Assembly: GCA_017561145.1 (NCBI GenBank)
Contig: JAFZDO010000031.1
Span: 1 to 53,975, forward strand
Origin: Clostridia bacterium
GTDB taxonomy: Bacteria > Bacillota > Clostridia > Oscillospirales > CAG-382
Length of the DNA: 53,975 nucleotides
Direction: 5' to 3'
In this document: piece after piece, positions 1 through 7,757 of the stretch
How the letters are laid out: every line of letters begins with the position of its first letter
How positions within the stretch are numbered: position 1 is the stretch's first letter
Program-made: the position numbers and the translations under genes
Notes under the pieces: model-generated
Seen by the model: the letters and a program-made list of their open reading frames with translations, nothing else
What the model was told of the DNA's origin: nothing
Databases searched by the model: none

Positions 1-65
1 GAACTTTTTAGGGTAATAACAAAAGCATATTAAGTGTTTATCACGACGGTTTGTAAATATCAGAC

Positions 66-100
66 AAAAAGCGTGGGGTGTAAAAACCTCACGCTTTTTT
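66..100. terminator. Bidirectional terminator 3' of rsmE
   Basis: A-rich/GCGTGGGG and CCTCACGC/T-rich arms form a GC-rich hairpin with A and T tracts on both sides. It lies directly after the rsmE stop on the minus strand and would also stop a plus-strand transcript entering from the left. Bases 1-65 show no gene. Confidence 0.8.
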
Positions 101-102
101 CA

Positions 103-840
103 TTAGTTTTCAAGTAAGACGCTGATTGCCGAAAGGACGTAGCCACTTGCCGTTTCGGTGCGGAGTATTCGCTTGCCGAGTCCCGCAAGGGCAATGCCGT
201 TTTCCTTTGCGAGCGCCGTTTCCTTTTCGGAAAGTCCGCCCTCGGGGCCGATAAGGAAGCCGACCGTTTCGCACCTTTCCTTTAAAAGCTCGCGCACGGG
301 GACGGTGCCGTCGCCCTCGTAGCAGATGAAGGAAATATCCTTGCTTGCTATTTCCTTGATCGCATCGTTATAGGAAATAATACCGCGTATTTCGGGAATT
401 ATCGTTCTGCCGCATTGAGCAGACGCCGATTCGCTTATCTTTTTAAGACGCTCGATGCGCTTTGCAAACGCCTTCGCATCGGGACGGGCAACGCAACGCT
501 CGCTCATTACGGCAACGATTTCATAAGCGCCTAATTCGACCGCCTTTTGTATTACGGTATCAAGCTTGTCGCCCTTGGGGAAGCATTGATAGACCGAAAC
601 GCGAAACGGCATTTCGCAATCGTTGTGCTCACTCTCGCCGAGAAGGGCAAAAAGACCGTCGCGGGTGATTTCGGTAATCGTTGCGTTATAGGAATTACCG
701 TGCATATCGCAAATATGAAGACTGTCGCCGACGTTTTTGCGAAGCACGCGGAGAATGTGGTTGGCATCGCTTCCGTCGATAAAAGCCAAACCGTTATCGA
801 TCCTGTCGCTGCCGATATAAATTCGAGGTATAAAAGCCAT
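103..840 (-). CDS. rsmE: 16S rRNA m3U1498 methyltransferase RsmE
   Basis: This cytoplasmic SPOUT-class enzyme transfers a methyl group from S-adenosylmethionine to N3 of U1498 in 16S rRNA. The start at 840 gives the family N-terminus MAFIPRIYIG and has AGGAG about nine bases upstream; an in-frame start 42 bases earlier has no site. The knotted SAM-binding region is visible near the C-terminus as GPEGGLSEKE followed by LGKRILRTETASGYVLSAIS, the RsmE signature. At about 245 residues the length is normal. A minus-strand promoter sits just upstream and a terminator just downstream, so it looks monocistronic here. In many Firmicutes it follows prmA, which is absent. Confidence 0.93.
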   Translation of the reverse strand: MAFIPRIYIGSDRIDNGLAFIDGSDANHILRVLRKNVGDSLHICDMHGNSYNATITEITRDGLFALLGESEHNDCEMPFRVSVYQCFPKGDKLDTVIQKAVELGAYEIVAVMSERCVARPDAKAFAKRIERLKKISESASAQCGRTIIPEIRGIISYNDAIKEIASKDISFICYEGDGTVPVRELLKERCETVGFLIGPEGGLSEKETALAKENGIALAGLGKRILRTETASGYVLSAISVLLEN

Positions 841-870
841 TTTACGCAACTCCTGTTCAAAACTGACATC

Positions 871-899
871 ATTATATACCAAAAACGGCGATAAGTCAA
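871..899 (-). promoter_or_regulatory. Sigma-A promoter of rsmE
   Basis: On the minus strand TTGACT (894-899) and TATAAT (871-876) are 17 bases apart, 31 bases before the rsmE start. Confidence 0.75.
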
Positions 900-938
900 T
901 CGCTGTCGGTTCCTGTCGTACGAAAGTTTAAAATGCTA

Positions 939-967
939 TTGACTTTTTTGGGGGTTGGTTGTAGAAT
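939..967 (+). promoter_or_regulatory. Sigma-A promoter of the DUF1292 gene
   Basis: TTGACT (939-944) and TAGAAT (962-967) with a 17-base spacer, 45 bases before the start at 1012. An 11-base motif GTACGAAAGTT lies at 918-928, just upstream of the -35, and recurs before spo0A. Confidence 0.7.
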
Positions 968-1011
968 ATAAACGCAAATAATGCAAATACTTATTGTGCC
1001 GGAGGTTATTT

Positions 1012-1299
1012 ATGGCAGATAAATTTGACAAAGAAAACGTTTTCACTCTCACCGATGAGGAGGGCAACGAAAGCGAATTCGAGCTTTTGGGAGAGCTTAA
1101 TATTGACGACAATATTTATCTTGCTCTTATTCCGCTTGACGGCGACGAGGATGAATACGTTATCCTTAAGGTAGAAGTCGACGAAAACGGCGACGAGCTT
1201 TTGGTCACTATCGACGATGATGATGAATTCGATAAGGTTGCCGATGCTTTTGAAGATACCTTTATGGGCGAGATCGATCTCGACAGCGCTGAAGAATAA
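1012..1299 (+). CDS. DUF1292 family small acidic protein
   Basis: A 95-residue, very acidic protein of the DUF1292 family, common in Bacillota and of unknown function. The start at 1012 (MADKFDKENVFTLTDEEG) follows GGAGG by six bases, which decides it against an upstream in-frame codon at 994. The pattern fits the family: a short beta-rich core (FTLTDEEGNESEFELLGEL, then YLALIPLDGDEDEYVILKVE) followed by an Asp/Glu-rich tail. No signal peptide or membrane segment is seen. Elsewhere members often sit near yrrK/yqgF and mutS2; here the gene is alone between rsmE and a 6S RNA. Family assignment is firm, function is not. Confidence 0.85.
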   Translation: MADKFDKENVFTLTDEEGNESEFELLGELNIDDNIYLALIPLDGDEDEYVILKVEVDENGDELLVTIDDDDEFDKVADAFEDTFMGEIDLDSAEE

Positions 1300-1330
1300 T
1301 CACTTAAAGAAACAGTATCTTTTTGATACT

Positions 1331-1540
1331 CCAACCTGCGGGGTACGTGCGTCTTTTAACGACCGACGCCTCGTGTAAAAACCCACAAGAAAGAAAGGGA
1401 GCTCATATTCCGCTGTGGTGAAGCAGGCCTCCCGCATGCATTCCGCGTGCGGACGTTGGAAGCACTAAAGCATCGGAGAGGGCACCCACCTGCACAAAGC
1501 AGGGTTTCGTTCTCACGGGGGCACGGCCCATGCGGGGGAT
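1331..1540 (+). ncRNA. ssrS: 6S RNA
   Basis: A non-coding stretch that reads as 6S RNA, which binds the sigma-A RNA polymerase holoenzyme by mimicking an open promoter. The ends pair in register: CCTGC, GGGT and CGTGC at 1335-1350 with GCACG, GCCC and GCGGG at 1521-1535. Inside are the typical conserved blocks GTGGTGAAGCA, GGAAGCACTAAAGC and GGGCACCCACCTG, the last closing a small hairpin with GCAGGGT; these align with the GGTGAGCA, AGCCTTAAA and CACCTTGAACC blocks of the E. coli RNA. A small hairpin (AGTATC/GATACT, 1314-1330) precedes it. The assignment is by eye; a covariance search would settle it. Confidence 0.82.
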
Positions 1541-1560
1541 AAAAACGTATAATTTTTAAG

Positions 1561-1590
1561 AGAATCGGGCATACCGATTCTTTTGACTTT
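1561..1590 (+). terminator. Terminator after 6S RNA
   Basis: AGAATCGG and CCGATTCT (1561-1581) flank a five-base loop and are followed by a T-rich run. It separates the 6S RNA from the peptidase gene, whose start is only about 20 bases on. Confidence 0.7.
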
Positions 1591-1600
1591 TTGGTGGATT

Positions 1601-2743
1601 ATGAAAAACATTTTTGAATTTATCGATAATAACGAACGAAAATTTCTTTCCTTTTGGGAGGATATTTGCAATCTCGAGGGTGTTGCCGAGGACAAGGCGG
1701 CGCTTGATATTGTTGCCGACAAAATACAGGAATTTGCAAGAGATCTCGGACTTTTTGTAAACCGAATCCCCTTTGACGATTGCGGCGATTTTTTGGTTAT
1801 CGATACAAAACAAAACGCAGATAAGGGCGTTTGCTTCCTTGCGCACATGGATACCGTACATAAAAACGGCGCTTTCGGTTATCCGCCCGTTAAAAACGAG
1901 GGAGACCGATTGATAGGCCCCGGTGTTATCGACTGCAAGGGCGGTATCGCTATCGCTTTGCTTGCCATGAAGGCGCTTGAAGCAAACGGATATGAAAACA
2001 ACTGCCGTTTGCTTTTGACCTCCGACGAGGAAATAAGCAACCGTTTGGGCGGCGAAAAGGAAATGGACGTCATCCGCGATTCGGTTAAAGGCTACAAGGC
2101 GGCGTTTAATTGCGAGGTCGCAGGTGTCGGTGAGGTTGTCGTTTCGCGCAAGGGAATATTGCGCTATAAGATGGAAATTTCGGGTATTGCTGCCCACGCC
2201 GGCATTGATTATTTTGCAGGCGCAAGCGCAGTGCGCGAGGCGGCTCACAAGATACTCGCGCTTGAATCGCTCAGCACCGACGGCGGCACGACGTTTAATT
2301 GCGGAATAATCAACGGCGGACAATTGACGAATATCGTCCCCGAAAAATGCGAGATATTTATCGACGTCCGCGTGAAGGACAGAGAAGCGATGCAGGAAGC
2401 GATCAAAACTCTTGAGGCCGAAGCCGAAAAGGTTTACGTTTCGGGCACGAAAACAAGACTTTGCTTTATCAGCAAGCGCGAGCCGATGCTTCGTAACGAG
2501 GACACCGAAAAGCTCTTTTTGCATCTTAAAAATATTTCCGACAAATATTCGCTCGGCAATCTTATCCCCGTCGAAAGCGGCGGCGGAAGCGATTCAGCAT
2601 ATACCCAGCTTGCGGGAGTGCCCAGCGTTTGCGCAGTCGGCGCGACCGGCGATTTTTGCCACACCACGCGCGAATATGCAAATATTTCGTCACTTACGAC
2701 CCGCGCAAAGCTCCTCTCTGCCGCTACTCTCGAAATGAAATAA
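1601..2743 (+). CDS. M20 family metallopeptidase
   Basis: A cytoplasmic zinc-dependent amidohydrolase/peptidase of family M20, about 380 residues, normal for the family. The expected metal ligands are visible: AHMDTVH, GVIDCKGG (bridging Asp), TSDEEISN (catalytic Glu pair) and a late His in GDFCHTTREY. A lid/dimerisation domain lies between (SGIAAHAG through the NGG segment). The Gly-rich SGGGSDSA segment is typical of the C-terminal catalytic lobe. I cannot tell ArgE/DapE-like, dipeptidase or PepT-like specificity. The start at 1601 is preceded by GGTGG only three bases away, a weak site, so the start is less certain than the product. A terminator follows. Confidence 0.87.
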   Translation: MKNIFEFIDNNERKFLSFWEDICNLEGVAEDKAALDIVADKIQEFARDLGLFVNRIPFDDCGDFLVIDTKQNADKGVCFLAHMDTVHKNGAFGYPPVKNEGDRLIGPGVIDCKGGIAIALLAMKALEANGYENNCRLLLTSDEEISNRLGGEKEMDVIRDSVKGYKAAFNCEVAGVGEVVVSRKGILRYKMEISGIAAHAGIDYFAGASAVREAAHKILALESLSTDGGTTFNCGIINGGQLTNIVPEKCEIFIDVRVKDREAMQEAIKTLEAEAEKVYVSGTKTRLCFISKREPMLRNEDTEKLFLHLKNISDKYSLGNLIPVESGGGSDSAYTQLAGVPSVCAVGATGDFCHTTREYANISSLTTRAKLLSAATLEMK

Positions 2744-2750
2744 TGAAAAA

Positions 2751-2782
2751 GCCCTTGTGTTTTTGCACAAGGGCAATTTTTT
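2751..2782. terminator. Terminator between M20 peptidase and lipoprotein gene
   Basis: GCCCTTGTG and CACAAGGGC form a perfect nine-pair stem with a T run on the plus side and an A run on the other. It serves the converging genes on both strands. Confidence 0.85.
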
Positions 2783-2806
2783 GGTATGTTGTAACGTCAG
2801 GGGCGT

Positions 2807-5377
2807 TTATTCTCCCCAAAATATTTCCTGATACTTGGGAATTTCATCTATATCGATTTGGTACCAGTCACTTTCGAGTGGATCGCTTACGGGTATGACG
2901 CTTATATCGTCTTTAGCGACTTCGCAGAATTCAAGAATAGTTCTCATTTCTTCAATGGTTGCGCCATTGTCGAACAGAGCTTGGATTTCTTCATTCGTCT
3001 TCATTCGGTTTGTTCCTATGAGCGCGCCGCAACGGTAACTGCCGTCATCGGTCTGCCACACATAAACCTCCACACCCTTCATACCGTCCAAGCCAAAGTA
3101 TTCGGGGTACTTTTCATAAAGCGGATGCTCGGAGTAGGCGTTGGAATTCTCGTCGATTTCAACTCTTTCAGCGTCAAGCCTTAAGGTTTCGATAAATAAT
3201 GCGTAAACCGCACTGTTGTTCTTTTTGACATCGAGCTTTGTGAACAGCTTTACCGAGCTTCCTGTATCAACGTATGCGGTTATTATTTCGGGGAGTTCAT
3301 TTTCATCTGCTTTAACAAACGCGATGATGAGCGTGTTTTTATCAAACCAATTGCCTGTGTATTTTTCGCTCCATTCGTTGTAAGAGGGAATTTCCGAGGT
3401 GCTTGCGTTAAGTTCTAATCCAAGTCCCTTCAACGCTTGTGTAAAGCTTACAAGCTCCGTCGTGCTGTTGATAATGGCTGCATCGGGTAGCTTTTCGTCC
3501 TTGCCGATGCCTTCAGCCAAGACGGCTTGCGAAACGCTCATATTTATCGGGAACGAATATTTACCGCCGACATAATCGTGTTTTATCCTTATCCAGTAAC
3601 GCAAACCGAGTGCGTCGAAATGTACGGGTTCAAGATATCCTTTCTCCAACGCTTCAAGTAATCTGACCTCGGTACCGTCATCCAACAGCGCAGTTGAGCA
3701 GATGTCACTGTAATCTGCCGTATAAATAAATTTGTCGGTTTCCCAGAAATCTTCTACAACAGTGGGAAACATTGCGTCAGCCGGTGGCTCAATGATATCA
3801 ATAACGCGGCAAGGCGGTATTGTGAGCTTATCGGCAGGCTTTTTATCGTTGTCCCAAGTAACCTCTGCTCCCGTGGCATCAATCTTCATGGTTTCGATAA
3901 ATACTGTATAAACCTGATCGGTTTCGGTGCCCAAGGTTTCTTCCGCCATATATACGGTTACGGTGCCGCCTGTTCTTATATAAGTAAGCTCGGGCTTGGG
4001 CAGATATTCGCTGTCGGCTTCGATCACCGCAACTATAAGAGTGTTCTTTTCAAACCAAGTATCTGTGTATTTTTCCGCCCAATCATAGTAAGAGGGGATC
4101 AACGCGGTGTATTCGTCAATGTTATAGACCTTGTTGCTTACTATATCCTTCGTATAAGCTTTAAGCTCGGATGCGCTGTTGAAGACGTTCGCATACGGGA
4201 AAATACCGTCGTCGCGAAGCTTATCGGTCATAACGGTTTCCCAAGTAAAGCCGCTGAACGGAAAAGCATATTCGGTATCCTTTTCCTCGAACTTAACGCG
4301 TCTGATGTAGTCGAAATCAAAATTATCGAATTCTTCGGGAGTGATATATCCATTTCGGAGCGCATCGACCAAGAGGATCTCTCTTCCGTCGTACATTAAC
4401 GCAAATACCGATTGGCTTTGAATGCAGGGGAAGGAATAAACAAATATATCGTCTTCCCAGAAGGGCTCGACCATTTGGTCGGCAGCTTCGGTTCGGTCAA
4501 TAATGTCGACTACCTTGTTTGCCTGCGAGCTTTCCATTTCGGCGGTGGGGAAGACACGAACGTGTGCCTTGTCGATTGCAAAATGCTCGATAAACGGGCC
4601 TCCGTATGCGCTCGAGTTTCCGTATGTGCTTAGGTTGAAATATTGTAACCATGGCAAATGTTCCGGAACAGCGCCATCGGATAAAATAATTTCCACCCAT
4701 TCCTCACGCGTTAAGGTATCGTTTACGTGCTTGGGTATATAAAACAATGCTGTATCAAGCAATCCGCCGCCCTCTTCGTTAGGCACATCCAAGCCCGTAA
4801 TAAACGCATCGGGAGAAGACAGCGCGGCGAGGCGGTAGACGATAAGCGCGTGGATGCTTTGACACGCGGCAGCGTAGTTTGTATCAATGGCTTGCTTATA
4901 CAGAGGAAATTCGGTAAGAGTACCGTTCATAAAAGGATAGCAGGCGATAAGGTTTCCGTGCATCGAATCGAGCATCGGATTGGAAATAACCGTTAAGGAA
5001 TCATATTCGAAATATATCTTTATCGAATCCTGAATGATATAAAGCACCTCTGCCGATGAAAGCGAAGCTTGCTTGCTTTTGTTTTCCTGCCAGTAATTGT
5101 TGAGATATTCCTCGGTAATGACCGTTATAGATCTGCCGTCCTCGCTTATTTCGGACATATCGGAAAACTTTTTCTGCATGTCGTTTTGTGCGACGGGCGG
5201 GTCCTTCGTTATATTCTCGGGTATGCTTTCGGCAACGGTTTGAGAAACGATATCCATATCGTAATCCTTCGGCTCGCTGTCGTTTTGTGATAATGCTTGC
5301 ATACAGCCTGCGAGAATGAGCATCGACACAATAAGTATCGATACTACTGTTGTTAAAAATTTAAATTCTTTTTTCAC
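2807..5377 (-). CDS. Large secreted lipoprotein with two internal repeats
   Basis: About 856 residues, function unknown. The chosen start is a GTG at 5377 (KKEFKFLTTVV...), behind AGAAAGGAAGG, the same arrangement as in the upstream paralogous leader; the long open frame upstream of it is not a credible N-terminus. Residues 1-25 form a lipoprotein signal peptide ending ILAGC. Two related segments of about 200 residues follow in the second half. Each starts with a PFWEDDIFVY / DFWETDKFIY element, has a TALIPSYYDWAEKYTDTWF / SEIPSYNEWSEKYTGNWF element, then FEKNTLI or FDKNTLI, and ends with VFIETMKIDA / LFIETLRLDA. No enzyme motif was recognised. It lies at the end of a two-component operon, so an envelope sensing or stress role is an inference. 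Confidence 0.75.
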   Translation of the reverse strand: MKKEFKFLTTVVSILIVSMLILAGCMQALSQNDSEPKDYDMDIVSQTVAESIPENITKDPPVAQNDMQKKFSDMSEISEDGRSITVITEEYLNNYWQENKSKQASLSSAEVLYIIQDSIKIYFEYDSLTVISNPMLDSMHGNLIACYPFMNGTLTEFPLYKQAIDTNYAAACQSIHALIVYRLAALSSPDAFITGLDVPNEEGGGLLDTALFYIPKHVNDTLTREEWVEIILSDGAVPEHLPWLQYFNLSTYGNSSAYGGPFIEHFAIDKAHVRVFPTAEMESSQANKVVDIIDRTEAADQMVEPFWEDDIFVYSFPCIQSQSVFALMYDGREILLVDALRNGYITPEEFDNFDFDYIRRVKFEEKDTEYAFPFSGFTWETVMTDKLRDDGIFPYANVFNSASELKAYTKDIVSNKVYNIDEYTALIPSYYDWAEKYTDTWFEKNTLIVAVIEADSEYLPKPELTYIRTGGTVTVYMAEETLGTETDQVYTVFIETMKIDATGAEVTWDNDKKPADKLTIPPCRVIDIIEPPADAMFPTVVEDFWETDKFIYTADYSDICSTALLDDGTEVRLLEALEKGYLEPVHFDALGLRYWIRIKHDYVGGKYSFPINMSVSQAVLAEGIGKDEKLPDAAIINSTTELVSFTQALKGLGLELNASTSEIPSYNEWSEKYTGNWFDKNTLIIAFVKADENELPEIITAYVDTGSSVKLFTKLDVKKNNSAVYALFIETLRLDAERVEIDENSNAYSEHPLYEKYPEYFGLDGMKGVEVYVWQTDDGSYRCGALIGTNRMKTNEEIQALFDNGATIEEMRTILEFCEVAKDDISVIPVSDPLESDWYQIDIDEIPKYQEIFWGE

Positions 5378-5433
5378 TGTTAACACCTTCCTTTCTAAGG
5401 TTACGTTTAAAGTATAAGGTGTGTTTGTCGCCG
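5300..5433. repeat. 134-bp direct repeat, copy 1
   Basis: This segment covers the start region, ribosome binding site and signal peptide of the large lipoprotein gene and also the 3' end of the upstream lipoprotein gene. It differs from the copy at 6249-6382 by three substitutions that I can count; the two are 949 bases apart. Confidence 0.95.
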
Positions 5434-6326
5434 GACTTGATTTGAATGTGGTTAACGAGGTAATCGTTCTCTTGCGAACTGTTATCACTGCCGCTAACGG
5501 TGTTCTGTGCTTTTTCAATGATGTACAAAACCTTGGAATTGATCTGAGTGAACATGCCGTTATAGTACAGTACATTTTGATCAATCCCGAAGTACATCCA
5601 GCCACAGCTGTCCATGGTCGCAAAACGGATACGCCCATCGAAATAGAAGGGTTCACGGTCGACGACACTATCATCAATCCAGCCTTTTCCGTCGTTGTAA
5701 ACCTGACGCAGCAGATCCATATCTCCGTCGGTCAGTCTTGTCCATTCCAACACGGTTGTATCGTAGGTATCTTCTTCCGTAAATTCGAGGGTAGGCTGGG
5801 GGAAAAATTGTATTTTCCCGTAATCCTCATCGCTTGTGCCAAAATGCAGTTCTTTATTATCTGCCACGGCCTTGCTTGAGATACGCTCACTGAAGAAAAG
5901 ATGCTCGTGATCAATACCACAGCCACCGTCTGCAATTTCGCCTTCCTCCGCTGAAACAGGAGGGTCAATGCTTTTAATTACTTCTACAACAAGACAAAGA
6001 TAGTCATTCGTAATTTGCAGAAAGAAATTGGAATGATTGCTATGTTGGGAAACGTCTTCGGTGATTTTGTTTTCTGCGACCTCAACTAAAGCATCGGTGA
6101 TATAAGGCACAAAGCGTACCTGTTCCTCATAGAGTTCTATTATTTCTTTGCTTTTTGGGAGCGTCAGTTTATAAGCGCCGTTTTCTTCGCTTAAACACTG
6201 CGCTAACTCGGGTTGTTCTCCCTCGTTACCCGAAGGATTCTTGGATGCCATACAGCCTGCGAGAATGAGCATCGACACAATAAGTATCGATACTACCGTT
6301 GTTAAAAATTTAAACTCCTTTTTCAC
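5361..6326 (-). CDS. Lipoprotein, shorter paralogous leader
   Basis: A 321-residue secreted lipoprotein with no recognised domain. The start is taken as the GTG at 6326, placed behind AGAAAGGAAGG; an in-frame GTG nine bases earlier is too close to that site. The leader KKEFKFLTTVVSILIVSMLILAGC is identical in protein sequence to that of the downstream lipoprotein because both lie in a duplicated DNA segment. The mature part is acidic, with aromatic-rich strands near the end (FYFDGRIRFATMDSCGWMYF). The last 24 residues (SGDKHTLYFKRNLRKEG...) are encoded by the repeat copy that also carries the next gene's ribosome binding site, so the two genes overlap by 17 bases. That tail may be a by-product of the duplication. 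It follows the histidine kinase gene. Confidence 0.75.
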   Translation of the reverse strand: MKKEFKFLTTVVSILIVSMLILAGCMASKNPSGNEGEQPELAQCLSEENGAYKLTLPKSKEIIELYEEQVRFVPYITDALVEVAENKITEDVSQHSNHSNFFLQITNDYLCLVVEVIKSIDPPVSAEEGEIADGGCGIDHEHLFFSERISSKAVADNKELHFGTSDEDYGKIQFFPQPTLEFTEEDTYDTTVLEWTRLTDGDMDLLRQVYNDGKGWIDDSVVDREPFYFDGRIRFATMDSCGWMYFGIDQNVLYYNGMFTQINSKVLYIIEKAQNTVSGSDNSSQENDYLVNHIQIKSGDKHTLYFKRNLRKEGVNSEKRI

Positions 6327-6382
6327 TGTTAACACCTTCCTTTCTAAGGTTACGTTTAAAGTATAAGGTGTGTTTGTCGCCG
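6249..6382. repeat. 134-bp direct repeat, copy 2
   Basis: Second copy of the leader segment, in the same orientation, holding the ribosome binding site and signal peptide of the shorter lipoprotein gene. It begins 13 bases after the histidine kinase stop. Confidence 0.95.
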
Positions 6383-6395
6383 ACTTTTATCCGAC

Positions 6396-7757
6396 TTATT
6401 GCCGAGTTGTAAAATCGATTACAACCTTCGTGCCTTTACCCAAAGCCGATTCGAAATTTATGGAAGCGTTATGGGAGTCGGCTATCTGCTTGCAAAGCGC
6501 AAGCCCCAGCCCTGCGCCGCCTTCTGCGCGCGAACGGGATTTGTCGGTGCGGTAAAAGGGCTCGGTTATGTGAAGCAGCTGTTCCTCGGTCATGCCTTTG
6601 CCGTTATCCTCGATAACAGCTTTTCCGTCACGGCAGGACAATGTGATTTTTCCGCCGTCCGTGCAGGCCTTTATCGCATTTTCCGTGAGGTTGTAAAAGA
6701 GCATTGAAAGCAACGTTTCGTTACCCGAAACGATGGTTTTTTCGGTATCCAAAATGATTTCTGCGTTAAAATCCTTTGCCTTGAATTGCAGCTTTTCGGA
6801 AACGTCATAAAATATTGATGCAATATCGGTTTCGTCCTTTTTTAATTCGTTTCCGCGAATGTACGCGCTGTCAAGCAAAATTTCGGAAATTTTTTGCAAT
6901 CTTTCGGATTCCGACATAATGTATTTAGCGGCGATGATCCGCTTTTCCTCGGTGGTTGCCGCCTTTTCCAAAAATTCGGCATAGCCGTGAATGCTCGTTA
7001 GCGGTGTGCGAAGCTCGTGCGCCATATTGTCAACAAGCATCTGCTTGCGCTTTGCGTCACGCTCAAGCGTTTCGAACTGCTCGTTTATCTTGTCAAGCAT
7101 CGCGTTGAAGCTTCTTGCGAGAAGCGTAAATTCATCACTGCCTTGCTCTGTTGCTCTTACCGAAAAATCGCCCGATTCGATGATCTCGGTCGTATTGCGA
7201 AGCCGCTCCAACGGGGTTGAAAGCTTTTTGAGGATGAAATAAAGGCAGACCGCCAGAATTATCGAAACCGCCAGCGCCGTGATAACGTAGGTTATCATGA
7301 GCGATTTGAATTCGTCATCGACCGACGAGACGTTTTTGCCGAAAACAAGCTCGTATTCGCCGTTGCATACCGAAGCCGAAATGATGATATGGCGGTCGCC
7401 GTTTATCTCGGTGTGCAAAAGCGAATCGGTCGGCGATTCGATGCTTTCGGTATAATTTTTATACAAGGTGCTTCCGTTTTTATTAAAGGAAAGCATTATA
7501 CCCTTGCTTTTGTAATGCGAGCCGAAGGTCTGCATCAAAAGCGTAGGACTTGCATTTTGGTTCATTTCCATCAGGTCGCTGTAATCTCGCTCGAATGACA
7601 TCGCAACGTAATATTGCTCTGCCGATGCGGTCGCTTCTGCCGATTGAACGTTTTTGCTGTGGGTATATACCGTCAGCGAAAGAACACCGATATTTATACA
7701 GAACAAAAACAGAATAAGCGTGAAGATATAGGTCTTCTGCCAAAATCTCATTTTCAT
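6396..7757 (-). CDS. Sensor histidine kinase
   Basis: A 453-residue membrane histidine kinase, partner of the response regulator gene it overlaps by four bases (ATGA). Order: membrane segment at about 11-30, an extracytoplasmic sensor of about 120 residues, second membrane segment at about 153-176, HAMP linker (LSTPLERLRNTTEIIESGDF), HisKA box MAHELRTPLTSIHGY with the phospho-accepting His at 247, then the HATPase domain with N box NLTENAIKA, G1 box DNGKGM and G2 box GGAGLGLALC. All key residues are present. The sensor domain has no recognised ligand fold. Two lipoprotein genes follow in the same direction and may feed or report to the signal; that is inference. Confidence 0.93.
   Translation of the reverse strand: MKMRFWQKTYIFTLILFLFCINIGVLSLTVYTHSKNVQSAEATASAEQYYVAMSFERDYSDLMEMNQNASPTLLMQTFGSHYKSKGIMLSFNKNGSTLYKNYTESIESPTDSLLHTEINGDRHIIISASVCNGEYELVFGKNVSSVDDEFKSLMITYVITALAVSIILAVCLYFILKKLSTPLERLRNTTEIIESGDFSVRATEQGSDEFTLLARSFNAMLDKINEQFETLERDAKRKQMLVDNMAHELRTPLTSIHGYAEFLEKAATTEEKRIIAAKYIMSESERLQKISEILLDSAYIRGNELKKDETDIASIFYDVSEKLQFKAKDFNAEIILDTEKTIVSGNETLLSMLFYNLTENAIKACTDGGKITLSCRDGKAVIEDNGKGMTEEQLLHITEPFYRTDKSRSRAEGGAGLGLALCKQIADSHNASINFESALGKGTKVVIDFTTRQ

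Noticed and set aside
5387-5677. Extra 100-residue N-terminus of the large lipoprotein frame
   Set aside because: It lies within the preceding lipoprotein gene and the lipoprotein signal with RBS starts at 5377, so the true start is internal.
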